Under the pieces are notes generated by a model. That model saw only the letters and a list, made by a program, of their open reading frames with translations. It was not told the origin of the DNA and did not search any database. The position numbers were made by a program, and so were the translations under genes. Of a stretch of 64,000 nucleotides of DNA, positions 41,614-48,734 are shown in pieces (the first letter of the stretch is position 1; each line of letters starts with the position of its first letter). Origin of the DNA: a virus. The DNA lies in IMG/VR virus record IMGVR_UViG_3300021171_000005, positions 29,866 to 93,865 of that record; one strand, written 5' to 3'.

Positions 41614-42647
41614 AGAATTTTTCCAAAGTCTACTGGCTTAGGAATGTTAGATAGAATCTTTTCAGATTCCGCTTGTCCTTTCTCCACTATGGTTTCGATT
41701 TGTTTATTAGTCTGCTCTATTTTTTCTTGTCGCTTGCGGCGTATCTCAATCAACTGCACGGCGGTTTCTGTAAAGTCCTTAGCTGCGTAATTCAAGTTGA
41801 AGTCTCCGCGATTCGCTAAGAATTCATGGTATGCAGCTTTGATGTCCGCATCTGGATAATTTTTCCGCAGCCGCGCAATTTCTGTAGAAAGCTTGTCATT
41901 GAAAAGAACAACCCCATCGGACAAATCTCCGAGTTCGGTAATTAGAACTTGGCACTCTCGGTCTGTGTGGAGAGTTCTGATGCCTCGCAAAATTCCCGGT
42001 GCTACGTCAAGAAACTCGGCCAACGGCTTCTTGACTGAATCCGGGTCTTGCGCGACGGCCCAATCGCGAAAAGCAGTCGTGACTTCATTCTGCCCAAAGG
42101 CGTCTGTCAGTTCTTTAATCTCCGCCCAAATATTATCCCAACGTTCGGCTTTCATCCCTAAAACCTGAAGACATATGACTGGGATTTGTTTTTTGGCTGA
42201 CATGGTTTCCTCTACTTCCTGTTTTACTGAATCTACTTCAGGTTTTATTGTATATACTTCGTGGGTGGTTTTAACCCCCTCGGCCACGGGGGTTTTTAAC
42301 CCCTCCGCCCCGTCCCCCCTCGGGGGTTTTAAACCCCTCCGGCCACGGGGGTTTTTAACCACCACGGTCCCTCGCTTAACACGGAAGACTGGTGTACGGT
42401 GCCCGTCCTTGCTTTTCTTTTCCCCTACTTGTTCTAGCCAGCCATTTGTCAACAAATATTTCCGGGCATCCTTAAGGGCGTCGATACTCATGCCCAGATC
42501 AGTGCAAATAGAATCGCGGGACGGCCAAGAAGTTCGGCTAGGGCCTTCACGACAATAGTGGTACATCCATACTTTGAAAGCCGGAAAGGGAAGCAAGAAG
42601 ACTTCTTTCCTGTCGCAGAAAAGTTTCTTAAACGGTCTGGAGGGCAC
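41610..42647 (-). CDS. Winged-helix replication-initiator-like protein
   Basis: 345 residues. The N-terminal winged helix (KVWMYHYCREGPSRTSWPSR, DSICTDLGMSIDALKDARKY, LLTNGWLEQVGEKKSKDGHR) is the fold of phage initiator and loader proteins. A repetitive linker (about 92-150; PRGRRGLKPPRGDGAEGLKT, then EV-x5 repeats) corresponds to DNA tandem repeats, see the candidate origin. The C-terminal part is a helical domain (WDNIWAEIKELTDAFGQNEV ...). Directly upstream of and coupled to the primase-helicase, it plausibly loads it at the origin. Confidence 0.65.
   Translation of the reverse strand: MPSRPFKKLFCDRKEVFLLPFPAFKVWMYHYCREGPSRTSWPSRDSICTDLGMSIDALKDARKYLLTNGWLEQVGEKKSKDGHRTPVFRVKRGTVVVKNPRGRRGLKPPRGDGAEGLKTPVAEGVKTTHEVYTIKPEVDSVKQEVEETMSAKKQIPVICLQVLGMKAERWDNIWAEIKELTDAFGQNEVTTAFRDWAVAQDPDSVKKPLAEFLDVAPGILRGIRTLHTDRECQVLITELGDLSDGVVLFNDKLSTEIARLRKNYPDADIKAAYHEFLANRGDFNLNYAAKDFTETAVQLIEIRRKRQEKIEQTNKQIETIVEKGQAESEKILSNIPKPVDFGKIL
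42208..42365. other. Candidate replication origin: two repeat arrays inside the initiator-like gene
   Basis: Left part: AT-rich 21-bp direct repeats beginning CTACTTC at 42212, 42233 and 42254 (third copy partial). Right part: about four GC-rich units around GGGGGTTTTTAACCCCTCCG near 42267, 42290, 42323 and 42347, including an exact 21-bp direct repeat (42281-42301 and 42340-42360). Each centre is a GGTTTTTAACC-like dyad. Adjacent AT-rich and iteron-like blocks within an initiator gene resemble the arrangement of lambda ori in gene O. Confidence 0.5.
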
Positions 42648-43124
42648 CTACGGCCTCCACTGAACTCGGTTGCCTGCCTCTCGCCATACAGAGGTTTCAT
42701 CGCAACATAAATAAATTCTCTGAGGCTCAAACCATTGACCCATGTCCGGTACTTTGAATACATTGTTCATATCGGCCCCTAGAAGTAGAATTTCCAAACC
42801 ATCGCACTGATCTTTGACCGAATTATATATTCTATTAAAATCAAATCCGGAGGGAACACTTCCATTCCAATCCGTAACGGTTACTGGACGAATTTCTACA
42901 AGTGGGCTTTGGCATCGAACAAATTTAGTTCCGTAATATTCGTTGGTATTTGCATATGGGGGAAGATAAAGTTCAAAATCTGGAACCCAATAATTTAAAT
43001 CATACGGCTCATATTTCCATTCCCACCCTATGATATCAAAAGCAGCGGCCCATCTTGCTTCGAGGCGTGATCTAAATTGAGTTCCGTTATAAAAAGTGGG
43101 TCGTGCTACCGTCGTATATGCCAT
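42648..43124 (-). CDS. PD-(D/E)XK-like nuclease-fold phage protein
   Basis: 158 residues. Opening TFYNGTQFRSRLEARWAAAF, then WEWKYEPYDLNYWVPDFELY, the pattern 'Y.S.LEARWA.F...G..W.YEP......Y.PDF' of a restriction-endonuclease-like family found in phages. The expected E-x-K follows around PLVEIRPVTV, where the Lys is replaced by Arg, so activity is uncertain. Neighbours are the initiator-like and PD-(D/E)XK nuclease genes. Confidence 0.6.
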   Translation of the reverse strand: MAYTTVARPTFYNGTQFRSRLEARWAAAFDIIGWEWKYEPYDLNYWVPDFELYLPPYANTNEYYGTKFVRCQSPLVEIRPVTVTDWNGSVPSGFDFNRIYNSVKDQCDGLEILLLGADMNNVFKVPDMGQWFEPQRIYLCCDETSVWREAGNRVQWRP

Positions 43125-43126
43125 AA

Positions 43127-43936
43127 TTAAAGTTCCTCAATCCAATTATCAGATTCCTCGGCTTTTATTTTACCACTAATACGATTCCATTCATACACTT
43201 TTCTTAATGCGAGGAAAGATTCATACGCGGCGTCGATTTGTTTTCTTGTGTATTTATACGGGGTCGCCTTCTCCTCGCCGATTTGCAGAATCCAAGCTTG
43301 CTCAATCTTGATGTCCGGTCTTTGCTCCTCAAAAGCTCCTATGTAGGCGGCGAGTTGCATTTCGTAGGGCTTATAAATCGATTTAGCAGCCTTGAAATCT
43401 ATGAGAGAAGGAATTCCATCCACGATTGCGGCGTGGTCGAGAGTCCCTGAAAATTTGTGCTTTCTGGAATAAACCCGGATTTCATTCCCGATTGATTCTA
43501 TCTTTCGTTTGCCGTACCAATTCAAGGCTTCGTCGAATCGAGCACGGATTGGAGTTCCTGACAGTGGCGGAGCGGCATCTGGTTCAGTGAAATATCGTTC
43601 TAAAGCGGCATGTGCCAGTGTGCCAATATCCGCCGCTTTATCACGGACAGTTTTATAATTGGCCGCCGCGTCTTGAAATGCTTCCTCCAAGAACGCAGCT
43701 CCGTGAATTTGGTCAGGCAGGATACGTTGTCGGCAGACTTCGAGACACATCCGAACTGCCCAATTTTGCAGGGCCGAGCTTTTCCCGAAGTCTGCTAGTG
43801 ATGTAATAGTGGTGACGGACGGACACTGCACTTTAACCCCACGGTCAACGATTTTATATCGATGACTTGCGGGGTTAAAAGATATCGTGACTTCGCCATT
43901 ATAAAGGGAAGTCTGTACTTCTTGCGTCTCTTCCAT
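43127..43936 (-). CDS. PD-(D/E)XK exonuclease (RecB/Cas4-like)
   Basis: 269 residues. Pattern of phage RecB-family nucleases: YKIVDRGVKVQCPSVTTITS, ADIGTLAHAALERYFTE (the early G-x-x-x-H motif), TLDHAAIVDGIPSLIDFKAA (D ... D-x-K) and YEMQLAAYIGAFEEQ (Q-x-x-Y). Likely a 5'-3' exonuclease feeding the ERF annealing protein and SSB downstream and upstream in the same run. Confidence 0.8.
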   Translation of the reverse strand: MEETQEVQTSLYNGEVTISFNPASHRYKIVDRGVKVQCPSVTTITSLADFGKSSALQNWAVRMCLEVCRQRILPDQIHGAAFLEEAFQDAAANYKTVRDKAADIGTLAHAALERYFTEPDAAPPLSGTPIRARFDEALNWYGKRKIESIGNEIRVYSRKHKFSGTLDHAAIVDGIPSLIDFKAAKSIYKPYEMQLAAYIGAFEEQRPDIKIEQAWILQIGEEKATPYKYTRKQIDAAYESFLALRKVYEWNRISGKIKAEESDNWIEEL

Positions 43937-43948
43937 TTGCGGGGCCGA

Positions 43949-44350
43949 TTAGAACGGTGAATCTTCCCCCACACCGACGGCTTCGAGTTGCGCAGCCTTT
44001 TCTGTTTGTCCATTTCCGGACGGCTTTGAATCGAGCATAACCAATTCGTTCGCCACGACTTCAGTAACGTACTTGGTCTGTCCATCCTTCTCGTAGTTTC
44101 TTGTGGTAAGGCGGCCCTCCAAATAGACGGAGCTGCCCTTTTTAAGATATTCTCCTGCAATTTCTGCAAGTTTGGTCCATGCTACGATGTTTACATACTC
44201 TACGCGGTCCTGCTTTTGCCCGGCCTTATCCTTGTATGACTCATTCAGTGCGATAGAAAAATTCGCCACGGCAGAGCCGCTCGGTGTGTATTTCACAGCT
44301 GGGTCTTTCGTAAGACGACCCACACAAATAAATTTATTAACGCTTCTCAT
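43949..44350 (-). CDS. ssb: Single-stranded DNA-binding protein
   Basis: 133 residues. Classic OB-fold SSB: NKFICVGRLTKDPAVKYTPS, GSAVANFSIALNESYKDKAG, EYVNIVAWTKLAEIAGEYLK, KGSSVYLEGRLTTRNYEKDG. The acidic tip reads VGVGEDSPF, a good match to the DDxPF tail that recruits partner proteins. Palindrome site 44007 lies in the linker. Confidence 0.93.
   Translation of the reverse strand: MRSVNKFICVGRLTKDPAVKYTPSGSAVANFSIALNESYKDKAGQKQDRVEYVNIVAWTKLAEIAGEYLKKGSSVYLEGRLTTRNYEKDGQTKYVTEVVANELVMLDSKPSGNGQTEKAAQLEAVGVGEDSPF
44007..44022. repeat. Dispersed palindrome site (stoperator-like)
   Basis: TGTCCATTTCCGGACG, GTCC and GGAC intact, in the SSB gene linker (encodes SGNGQ). Confidence 0.6.
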
Positions 44351-44359
44351 TTCATTCTC

Positions 44360-44446
44360 CTATAATCTTCCTATTGCCCATATGATTATTCCCAATATGC
44401 TTACTAAGAAAATCCATTGCGCTGCTAATTCGACTTTGCTTATCAT
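44360..44446 (-). CDS. Tiny membrane protein (28 aa)
   Basis: ATG at 44446 overlaps the ERF gene's stop (ATGA). The peptide has one hydrophobic helix (WIFLVSILGIIIWAIGRL). AGGAGAATG near its end serves the SSB gene. Role unknown. Confidence 0.5.
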   Translation of the reverse strand: MISKVELAAQWIFLVSILGIIIWAIGRL

Positions 44447-45345
44447 TTTACGAGGTCGGCGAGGCTCCCATTTGATTGCGCGGTCGTGAGGTTCGAAATT
44501 ACCGTGTCCCACTGTCTCTTGGTCAAATCCTTGGCGCTGTCGCGTCCCGTAGACTTGAGAACGTATGTCTTAAGCTTATCGCGATCAATTTCAAATTTGC
44601 CGAGCTGCTTCTTGATCTCTGCCATCTGGTCCGAACTTGGCTTGTCACCAATGACATCAGGTACGTCCGAGTCATTAGCAATTGGCGGGGCGGCCTGAAC
44701 TGGTGGCTCTGGGGCGACCACCGTACTCGATTTGGGAACGGTTATACTCTCTTTCAGAACAGCAGGGCGGCCTCGCTTAGCAGCATTTACTTGTGATGGT
44801 ACGGCACCGCCGACTTGCGATTGTCCAGATGTGGACGGCTTGTCTTCCTGAGGGCCGTCGGTATCTTCGTCGGCGGCGATGCCCAGAACAGTCGAAACTC
44901 CGTACCGACGGTAATAGGTCAGATATGTTCCGAGTTCCTGAGGTTTCACTTGGGTGGGAACGGGCAGCCCCGCATCTTCCAAAACCTCATCTCCTAGCTG
45001 AAGCCGCGTGACCACATACAGTTTGTCCCCATCACGGCGAAGGGGCTGGGAAAACGCAATGCCCTGTTTAGAGAGAGCAGGAACAGCCATGCCCAAAATA
45101 TCAGATAAATCCGCGTATTTATATTCGTATTCGTACGCCCGGCCATCCTTTGTAGTTCCGCGAACCTTGCCGGTTTTGCTCTTGTTTACTGGTTTAAATT
45201 CAGATTGTGCTTTGGCTAGCGCGTCCGCCAATTTGCCTTTTGTGTAGACACTTTGTTGGCCGAAATGACCTGCTTTGAGATCGTGGGTAAAAGTATTGCC
45301 TTCGCTCAGAGCTAGGCTTGCTAATGAATTTACTGGAACGCTCAT
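44443..45345 (-). CDS. ERF-family single-strand annealing protein
   Basis: 300 residues from ATG 45345, preferred over ATG 45357 because AAGGAG-TAT sits directly in front of it. ERF core: YEYEYKYADLSDILGMAVPA, LSKQGIAFSQPLRRDGDKLY, VVTRLQLGDEVLEDAGLPVP, LGTYLTYYRRYGVSTVLGIA and ADEDTDGPQ. It promotes annealing of complementary strands in phage recombination. Expression probably comes from the consensus promoter at 45.5 kb through a folded leader. Confidence 0.88.
   Translation of the reverse strand: MSVPVNSLASLALSEGNTFTHDLKAGHFGQQSVYTKGKLADALAKAQSEFKPVNKSKTGKVRGTTKDGRAYEYEYKYADLSDILGMAVPALSKQGIAFSQPLRRDGDKLYVVTRLQLGDEVLEDAGLPVPTQVKPQELGTYLTYYRRYGVSTVLGIAADEDTDGPQEDKPSTSGQSQVGGAVPSQVNAAKRGRPAVLKESITVPKSSTVVAPEPPVQAAPPIANDSDVPDVIGDKPSSDQMAEIKKQLGKFEIDRDKLKTYVLKSTGRDSAKDLTKRQWDTVISNLTTAQSNGSLADLVK
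44822..44837. repeat. Dispersed palindrome site (stoperator-like)
   Basis: TGTCCAGATGTGGACG, GTCC/GGAC intact, within the ERF gene (encodes STSGQ). Confidence 0.65.
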
Positions 45346-45357
45346 ATACTCCTTCAT

Positions 45358-45478
45358 GAAGTAGGGCCGGATGGTTGGAGGTCCACCCGACCCCGATAGT
45401 TCTTAGCTAGGATCGAACCTGCGGGGTGTCCGGTTCCGCCTAGCACGGTAAACCCGTTGGCTGGTTGCCCCGCATATT
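45358..45478 (-). ncRNA. Folded 5' leader RNA of the ERF gene
   Basis: On the minus strand the expected transcript begins with GCGGGG (45473-45468). That can pair with CCCCGC (45426-45421), which lies in the loop of a second hairpin formed by GCTAGG (45444-45439) with CCTAGC (45411-45406) and inner GAACC/GGTTC. This gives an H-type pseudoknot or two alternative folds. A separate stem, CGGGTGG (45389-45383) with CCATCCG (45374-45368), lies near the start codon. It could be a riboswitch, an autoregulatory site or an attenuator; no known class was recognised. A tRNA was considered and rejected. Confidence 0.5.
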
Positions 45479-45484
45479 AGAAAT

Positions 45485-45513
45485 ATTATACTGATTAATC
45501 CATATATTGTCAA
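45485..45513 (-). promoter_or_regulatory. Perfect consensus sigma70 promoter
   Basis: Minus strand TTGACA (45513-45508), 17-bp spacer, TATAAT (45490-45485). It drives the ERF-SSB-nuclease-initiator-primase run. The -35 overlaps the end of the RNA ligase gene. Confidence 0.85.
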
Positions 45514-46412
45514 TCATTATTTGCGAATGCACTATCCAATAACAATCGCTTATAATGCTCTGGCAATCCCGCAGTAGAAGCTCTCAAAATGCGGGGCACC
45601 GCGTATTCTGCTAATTTCTGCTGGATAAACTCCATTTCCTCTTCGCGGATATCGGACTGTACTTCCTTGATCAGCATGCCGATATCTTTGGGAGAGTTTT
45701 CTAGCTTACCCGCCTCGCGAAGCCGCGCAATTGACTTATTCCACCGAACCTCAGAACGCAAGGTAGCAATGATTCGTTCTACGACATCGCCAAGGGTAGG
45801 ATTGTCGGCTTTCCATTCTTTGCTATGCGTTTCCTTGAATTCCTCTGTGACAAACTTGCCCATTTGTACTTTCTTGTCACGGCCAAATTGATTATAGTTC
45901 TTTACAACAATTCCTTCGATCTTACCGCCGCCAAGAATACTGTCTCTATTCAGCAGATTATAAAGGGTTTCCGGATTGTCTACGAGACCTTCGTAGAGCA
46001 CCGGAGTAATTTCTAGTCCTAGCCGCGCAGCTTCGTCCTCCTTCTCGCGCCGCGTCAAATAGACCTCATCACCCGTATTGACGTCGTAGATGATCACATG
46101 GCCGTTAGGCACGCGCTCATATTTCATCGTGTTGTGCTTGGGCTTTTGAAGGAACTCCGTGCGATAGGTCCAGCCTTCGTGGAGTTGCGGGGCGAGGCGC
46201 TTGGCTGTCTCAATGCCCAGAGAGAACATCTTCTCAGGATTATCGGCGTATAATTCCGCGCCTTTGGAGCGCAGAGCAAGCTCGCCGTTCTGGACACCGA
46301 AAGAGAACTGAGAGCCATCGATCTTCTCTTCGACCAAGACGGGGCCTTGGAAAAGCTCGGGGATGCCCCCGTGTCCAATTGCAAAAACTTTAGGATAAGA
46401 ATGAAGGTTCAT
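45510..46412 (-). CDS. RNA ligase (Rnl2-like)
   Basis: 300 residues. Nucleotidyltransferase motif I KIDGSQF with the adenylated Lys30 (EEKIDGS), motif III-like HVIIYDV, motif IV KIEGIVVK (about 164-171) and motif V KKVQMGKF. It joins RNA 3'-OH to 5'-phosphate ends via AMP. The known use in T4 is repair of cleaved tRNA with a kinase-phosphatase partner, which is not visible here. First in a leftward run that follows the integrase region. Confidence 0.85.
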   Translation of the reverse strand: MNLHSYPKVFAIGHGGIPELFQGPVLVEEKIDGSQFSFGVQNGELALRSKGAELYADNPEKMFSLGIETAKRLAPQLHEGWTYRTEFLQKPKHNTMKYERVPNGHVIIYDVNTGDEVYLTRREKEDEAARLGLEITPVLYEGLVDNPETLYNLLNRDSILGGGKIEGIVVKNYNQFGRDKKVQMGKFVTEEFKETHSKEWKADNPTLGDVVERIIATLRSEVRWNKSIARLREAGKLENSPKDIGMLIKEVQSDIREEEMEFIQQKLAEYAVPRILRASTAGLPEHYKRLLLDSAFANND

Positions 46413-46432
46413 TAAATTATCTCTTGTTCGGG

Positions 46433-46894
46433 TTACTTGATTGAGTTCTTAGGTTTCCTGCCTTTGATGCACGTATACTTCGGTTTCTCAAAGGCGTCTT
46501 CTGTACTCCATCCAGATAGAATACGCTGTTTTATCATTTGATATTCTAAACCTAACAATTCCGTCCATTCTTTTAAAAGCCGAGTCTCTCCCTTGTAGGC
46601 TATTAGCTTGACCGATCTGCTATTTCTAACTTGCTGTTTCTGAGTAGCCCACCGAAAATTGGTGGGACCGTATCCGCTATTGTTATCGATTCGGTCTAGA
46701 GACGTTCCCGGTGGCTTTGGACTTACGTCCGCCAAGAAATTATCATATTCATGCCAACGATCACACACAAGAATCCCCCGACCGCCATATCTGTGATACC
46801 AAGGCGTGTTGGGGTTGTAACACCGCTGCATCATCGCCTGCCAAGTTTTGTACAGAGGATCAAGCGATCTTTTAGTTTTAGGTCCGCGTTTCAT
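46433..46894 (-). CDS. HNH endonuclease
   Basis: 153 residues from ATG 46894 (GTG 46900 also possible). Core: LYKTWQAMMQRCYNPNTPWY, RYGGRGILVCDRWHEYDNFL, GTSLDRIDNNSGYGPTNFRW, ATQKQQVRNSR. This is the common phage HNH type with 'LDRIDNxxxYxxxNxRWAT'. A C-terminal helix-turn-helix (LLKEWTELLGLEYQMIKQRI) likely binds DNA. Confidence 0.85.
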   Translation of the reverse strand: MKRGPKTKRSLDPLYKTWQAMMQRCYNPNTPWYHRYGGRGILVCDRWHEYDNFLADVSPKPPGTSLDRIDNNSGYGPTNFRWATQKQQVRNSRSVKLIAYKGETRLLKEWTELLGLEYQMIKQRILSGWSTEDAFEKPKYTCIKGRKPKNSIK

Positions 46895-46920
46895 TAACAC
46901 ATGTGGTGTTGCAGGGAACT

Positions 46921-47217
46921 TTAATTAGTTTCGTGCAATTGGAACTTTACAATTTCCATCATCTCTCGCTGACGGCCTTCAACTTTTTTAGGCTCTGGAT
47001 AAACATCCACGTCCTCGCCATAGTAGCCGCTCGTTACCGTGTGGTTTTCCCACACGCCCTGCAACCAAGCTGTCAGCGCGTTTTGTGCAGATCGTTTCGT
47101 GTAGAACAGGCGAGGCGGTTTTTCATCGGTTGGCTCATCGTAGCTAAAACCCCGCGACTTCTTTCGCATGGGCAAGTATTTTGTAGTACCAAATACCCGA
47201 ATGGCGAATACTTCCAT
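46921..47217 (-). CDS. Hypothetical phage protein
   Basis: 98 residues with 'KYLPMRKKSRGFSYDEPTDE' and 'PRLFYTKRSAQNALTAWLQG', a pattern seen in short phage proteins adjacent to replication genes. Helical C-terminus (GRQREMMEIVKFQL). Function unknown. Confidence 0.6.
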   Translation of the reverse strand: MEVFAIRVFGTTKYLPMRKKSRGFSYDEPTDEKPPRLFYTKRSAQNALTAWLQGVWENHTVTSGYYGEDVDVYPEPKKVEGRQREMMEIVKFQLHETN

Positions 47218-47264
47218 AAAGCCTCGATTAAATCATGAGTTAACTGATGTTATTAAACCTAAAC

Positions 47265-47504
47265 CTATTTCGAAGAAGTCTGCGCCGTCTTGAAAAGAGT
47301 ATGGCAAACAAAACTTAAAATCCACGCTTTTCCTACAGACAACGGGCCTCCAAATAGAGAAGTCAATACCGCAGGTGTGAATAAGTAATTAACCGCCCAT
47401 TTGACAGGATATGCCAGAAGAAAAGATAAAGCGACCACTCCAAGAACCACGATAACAATATTTCCTATAATTTTAGCAGCATCTATCTTATTGTCAGCCA
47501 TCAT
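47265..47504 (-). CDS. Membrane protein, two segments
   Basis: 79 residues. Hydrophobic segments at about 14-34 (GNIVIVVLGVVALSFLLAYP) and 38-56 (VNYLFTPAVLTSLFGG), with a basic tail. Its start overlaps the stop of the next membrane gene upstream (ATGA). Such pairs of membrane proteins can be holins or exclusion proteins, but no specific evidence exists. Confidence 0.5.
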   Translation of the reverse strand: MMADNKIDAAKIIGNIVIVVLGVVALSFLLAYPVKWAVNYLFTPAVLTSLFGGPLSVGKAWILSFVCHTLFKTAQTSSK

Positions 47505-47731
47505 TGCCCCTTCAAATGCGCGATATATTTCGGATCAGTGTATCGAAGCAAGAAATGAAACCACATCCATGTTATGAACGGCATCGTGACCCACCACGGA
47601 CTGTACCGAACTGTGATCTGAGTGAGCATGGGAGTGGATTTGCCCGGCCCCCATCCGGACCAGAATTCGTAAAACGCCAGCCCCGCAAGAATCAAAACCC
47701 ATCCAATCTCCCAAGCTTTATTCCAGTGCAT
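47501..47731 (-). CDS. Membrane protein, two segments
   Basis: 76 residues from ATG 47731 (GGAG seven bases upstream), shorter than the longest frame. Hydrophobic segments at about 7-22 (EIGWVLILAGLAFYEFW) and 43-60 (WVTMPFITWMWFHFLL). Overlaps the integrase gene's 3' end by 14 bases. Role unknown. Confidence 0.5.
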   Translation of the reverse strand: MHWNKAWEIGWVLILAGLAFYEFWSGWGPGKSTPMLTQITVRYSPWWVTMPFITWMWFHFLLRYTDPKYIAHLKGQ

Positions 47732-48599
47732 ATAACAACTCCACGGCCTTCTGAACATATGGCACGTCGGCCTTATCCACGGTCATCGCATACGTGCCAA
47801 GCGTCATTGACTTGCAGGCATGTCCTAGTCTTTGAGCAAGGATTCGCTCAGGCATTCCCACCACACTGGCGAAGAAGGTCGCATTTCCTCGTCTAAGTCC
47901 ATGAAATCCAATGGGTTCCAAACCCTGCGCTCGCATAAGAGGATCGAGCACCCGCGCACGAATTTCCGTAACCCATTGCGGACCACCCGAACGAGTTCGG
48001 AAAACGTAAGCTTCGGCTTGACCCTGTAAACACTGTCCTCGTAGAAGATCAGATAATTCCTTCGAAATGGTAAAACTGCGGTAGGCCGTTGAGGTTTTGG
48101 GTTCTTGAGAACGACCCCCGAAGACAGAACGATTAACTGATAAGGTTCGCTCATTGAAATCAATGTCCTGAGTTTGCAAGCCGAGGGCTTCGCCGATTCG
48201 CAAACCGGTTTCGCACATCAAAGCCACAAAGGGTTTATGATCACCCGCAGCCGAGATAATCTTTTTCATCGATTCGTGGGGCAACCAATCTTGCTGGCTT
48301 TTACGAATCTTCGGCAAAATCGGGGTAGGGAACTCTTTGATAAGACCCTCGCGTTTTGCCTGACCTAAAAGATTCCTGAGAGTTCCGAAGACATTCCGAC
48401 AGGAGCGCGGCATCTGTTCTTTGGCGAGGTCTGAAAAGACTTGTTGGAGCTGCGCGTAGCTGATGTCCGGAAGTGGACAACCGCCAATCTTGGAGTTGAG
48501 CAGTTTAATATGTGAGGACATCGTATGTTGCGACGCCCTTTTCTTCATCGGCAGAATTGTGGTTCGCCAGCGCTCGGAAAATTCTTGAAATGTCTCCAT
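47718..48599 (-). CDS. int: Tyrosine recombinase (integrase)
   Basis: 293 residues with all six conserved catalytic positions: Arg134 (TGLRIGEALGL), Lys168 (EPKTSTAYR), His233 and Arg236 (FHGLRRG), His260 (QRLGHA) and Tyr270 (LGTYAM). N-terminal SAM-like core-binding domain (HTMSSHIKLLNSKIGGCPLP ... CRNVFGTLRNLLGQAKREGL). It would catalyse site-specific integration. No tRNA gene or att core was identified. Palindrome site 48464 lies in its N-terminal part. Confidence 0.92.
   Translation of the reverse strand: METFQEFSERWRTTILPMKKRASQHTMSSHIKLLNSKIGGCPLPDISYAQLQQVFSDLAKEQMPRSCRNVFGTLRNLLGQAKREGLIKEFPTPILPKIRKSQQDWLPHESMKKIISAAGDHKPFVALMCETGLRIGEALGLQTQDIDFNERTLSVNRSVFGGRSQEPKTSTAYRSFTISKELSDLLRGQCLQGQAEAYVFRTRSGGPQWVTEIRARVLDPLMRAQGLEPIGFHGLRRGNATFFASVVGMPERILAQRLGHACKSMTLGTYAMTVDKADVPYVQKAVELLYALE
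48464..48479. repeat. Dispersed palindrome site (stoperator-like)
   Basis: TGTCCGGAAGTGGACA, arms intact, about 120 bp inside the integrase gene. Confidence 0.7.
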
Positions 48600-48616
48600 T
48601 GTGCAACTCCTAACTA

Positions 48617-48634
48617 TTGCATATTATCATGCAA
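48617..48634. repeat. Inverted repeat before the integrase gene
   Basis: TTGCAT (48617-48622) and ATGCAA (48629-48634) with a 6-bp centre. It is 18 bp upstream of the integrase start, so it may be an operator or an arm-type site. Confidence 0.35.
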
Positions 48635-48699
48635 CTGTATTGTTCCAGCTACTCAATTGAGATTTGCGAGGCCCGGTTCGGCCCCGCAATTCATCAATA

Positions 48700-48728
48700 A
48701 TCCTACCAATCTACCCGCATTTTGTCAA
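48700..48728 (-). promoter_or_regulatory. Promoter for the integrase gene
   Basis: Minus strand TTGACA (48728-48723), 17-bp spacer, TAGGAT (48705-48700; four of six consensus bases). Leader of about 95 nt to the start codon. Confidence 0.5.
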
Positions 48729-48734
48729 GCATTA

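Noticed and set aside
9904-45445. Half-matches of the dispersed palindrome (for example near 9904, 26625, 34347, 42744 and 45429)
   Set aside because: Only one arm is present or the spacing is wrong, so they were left out of the count.
45400-45480. tRNA-like sequence with a GGTTCGATCC T-loop on the minus strand
   Set aside because: The T-stem has a mismatch, no matching 7-bp acceptor or anticodon stem can be formed, and the bases are better explained by the hairpin and pseudoknot in the leader of the ERF gene.
48600-48734. Phage attachment site next to the integrase gene
   Set aside because: An inverted repeat is present but there is no tRNA fragment or other core that can be recognised without the host sequence.
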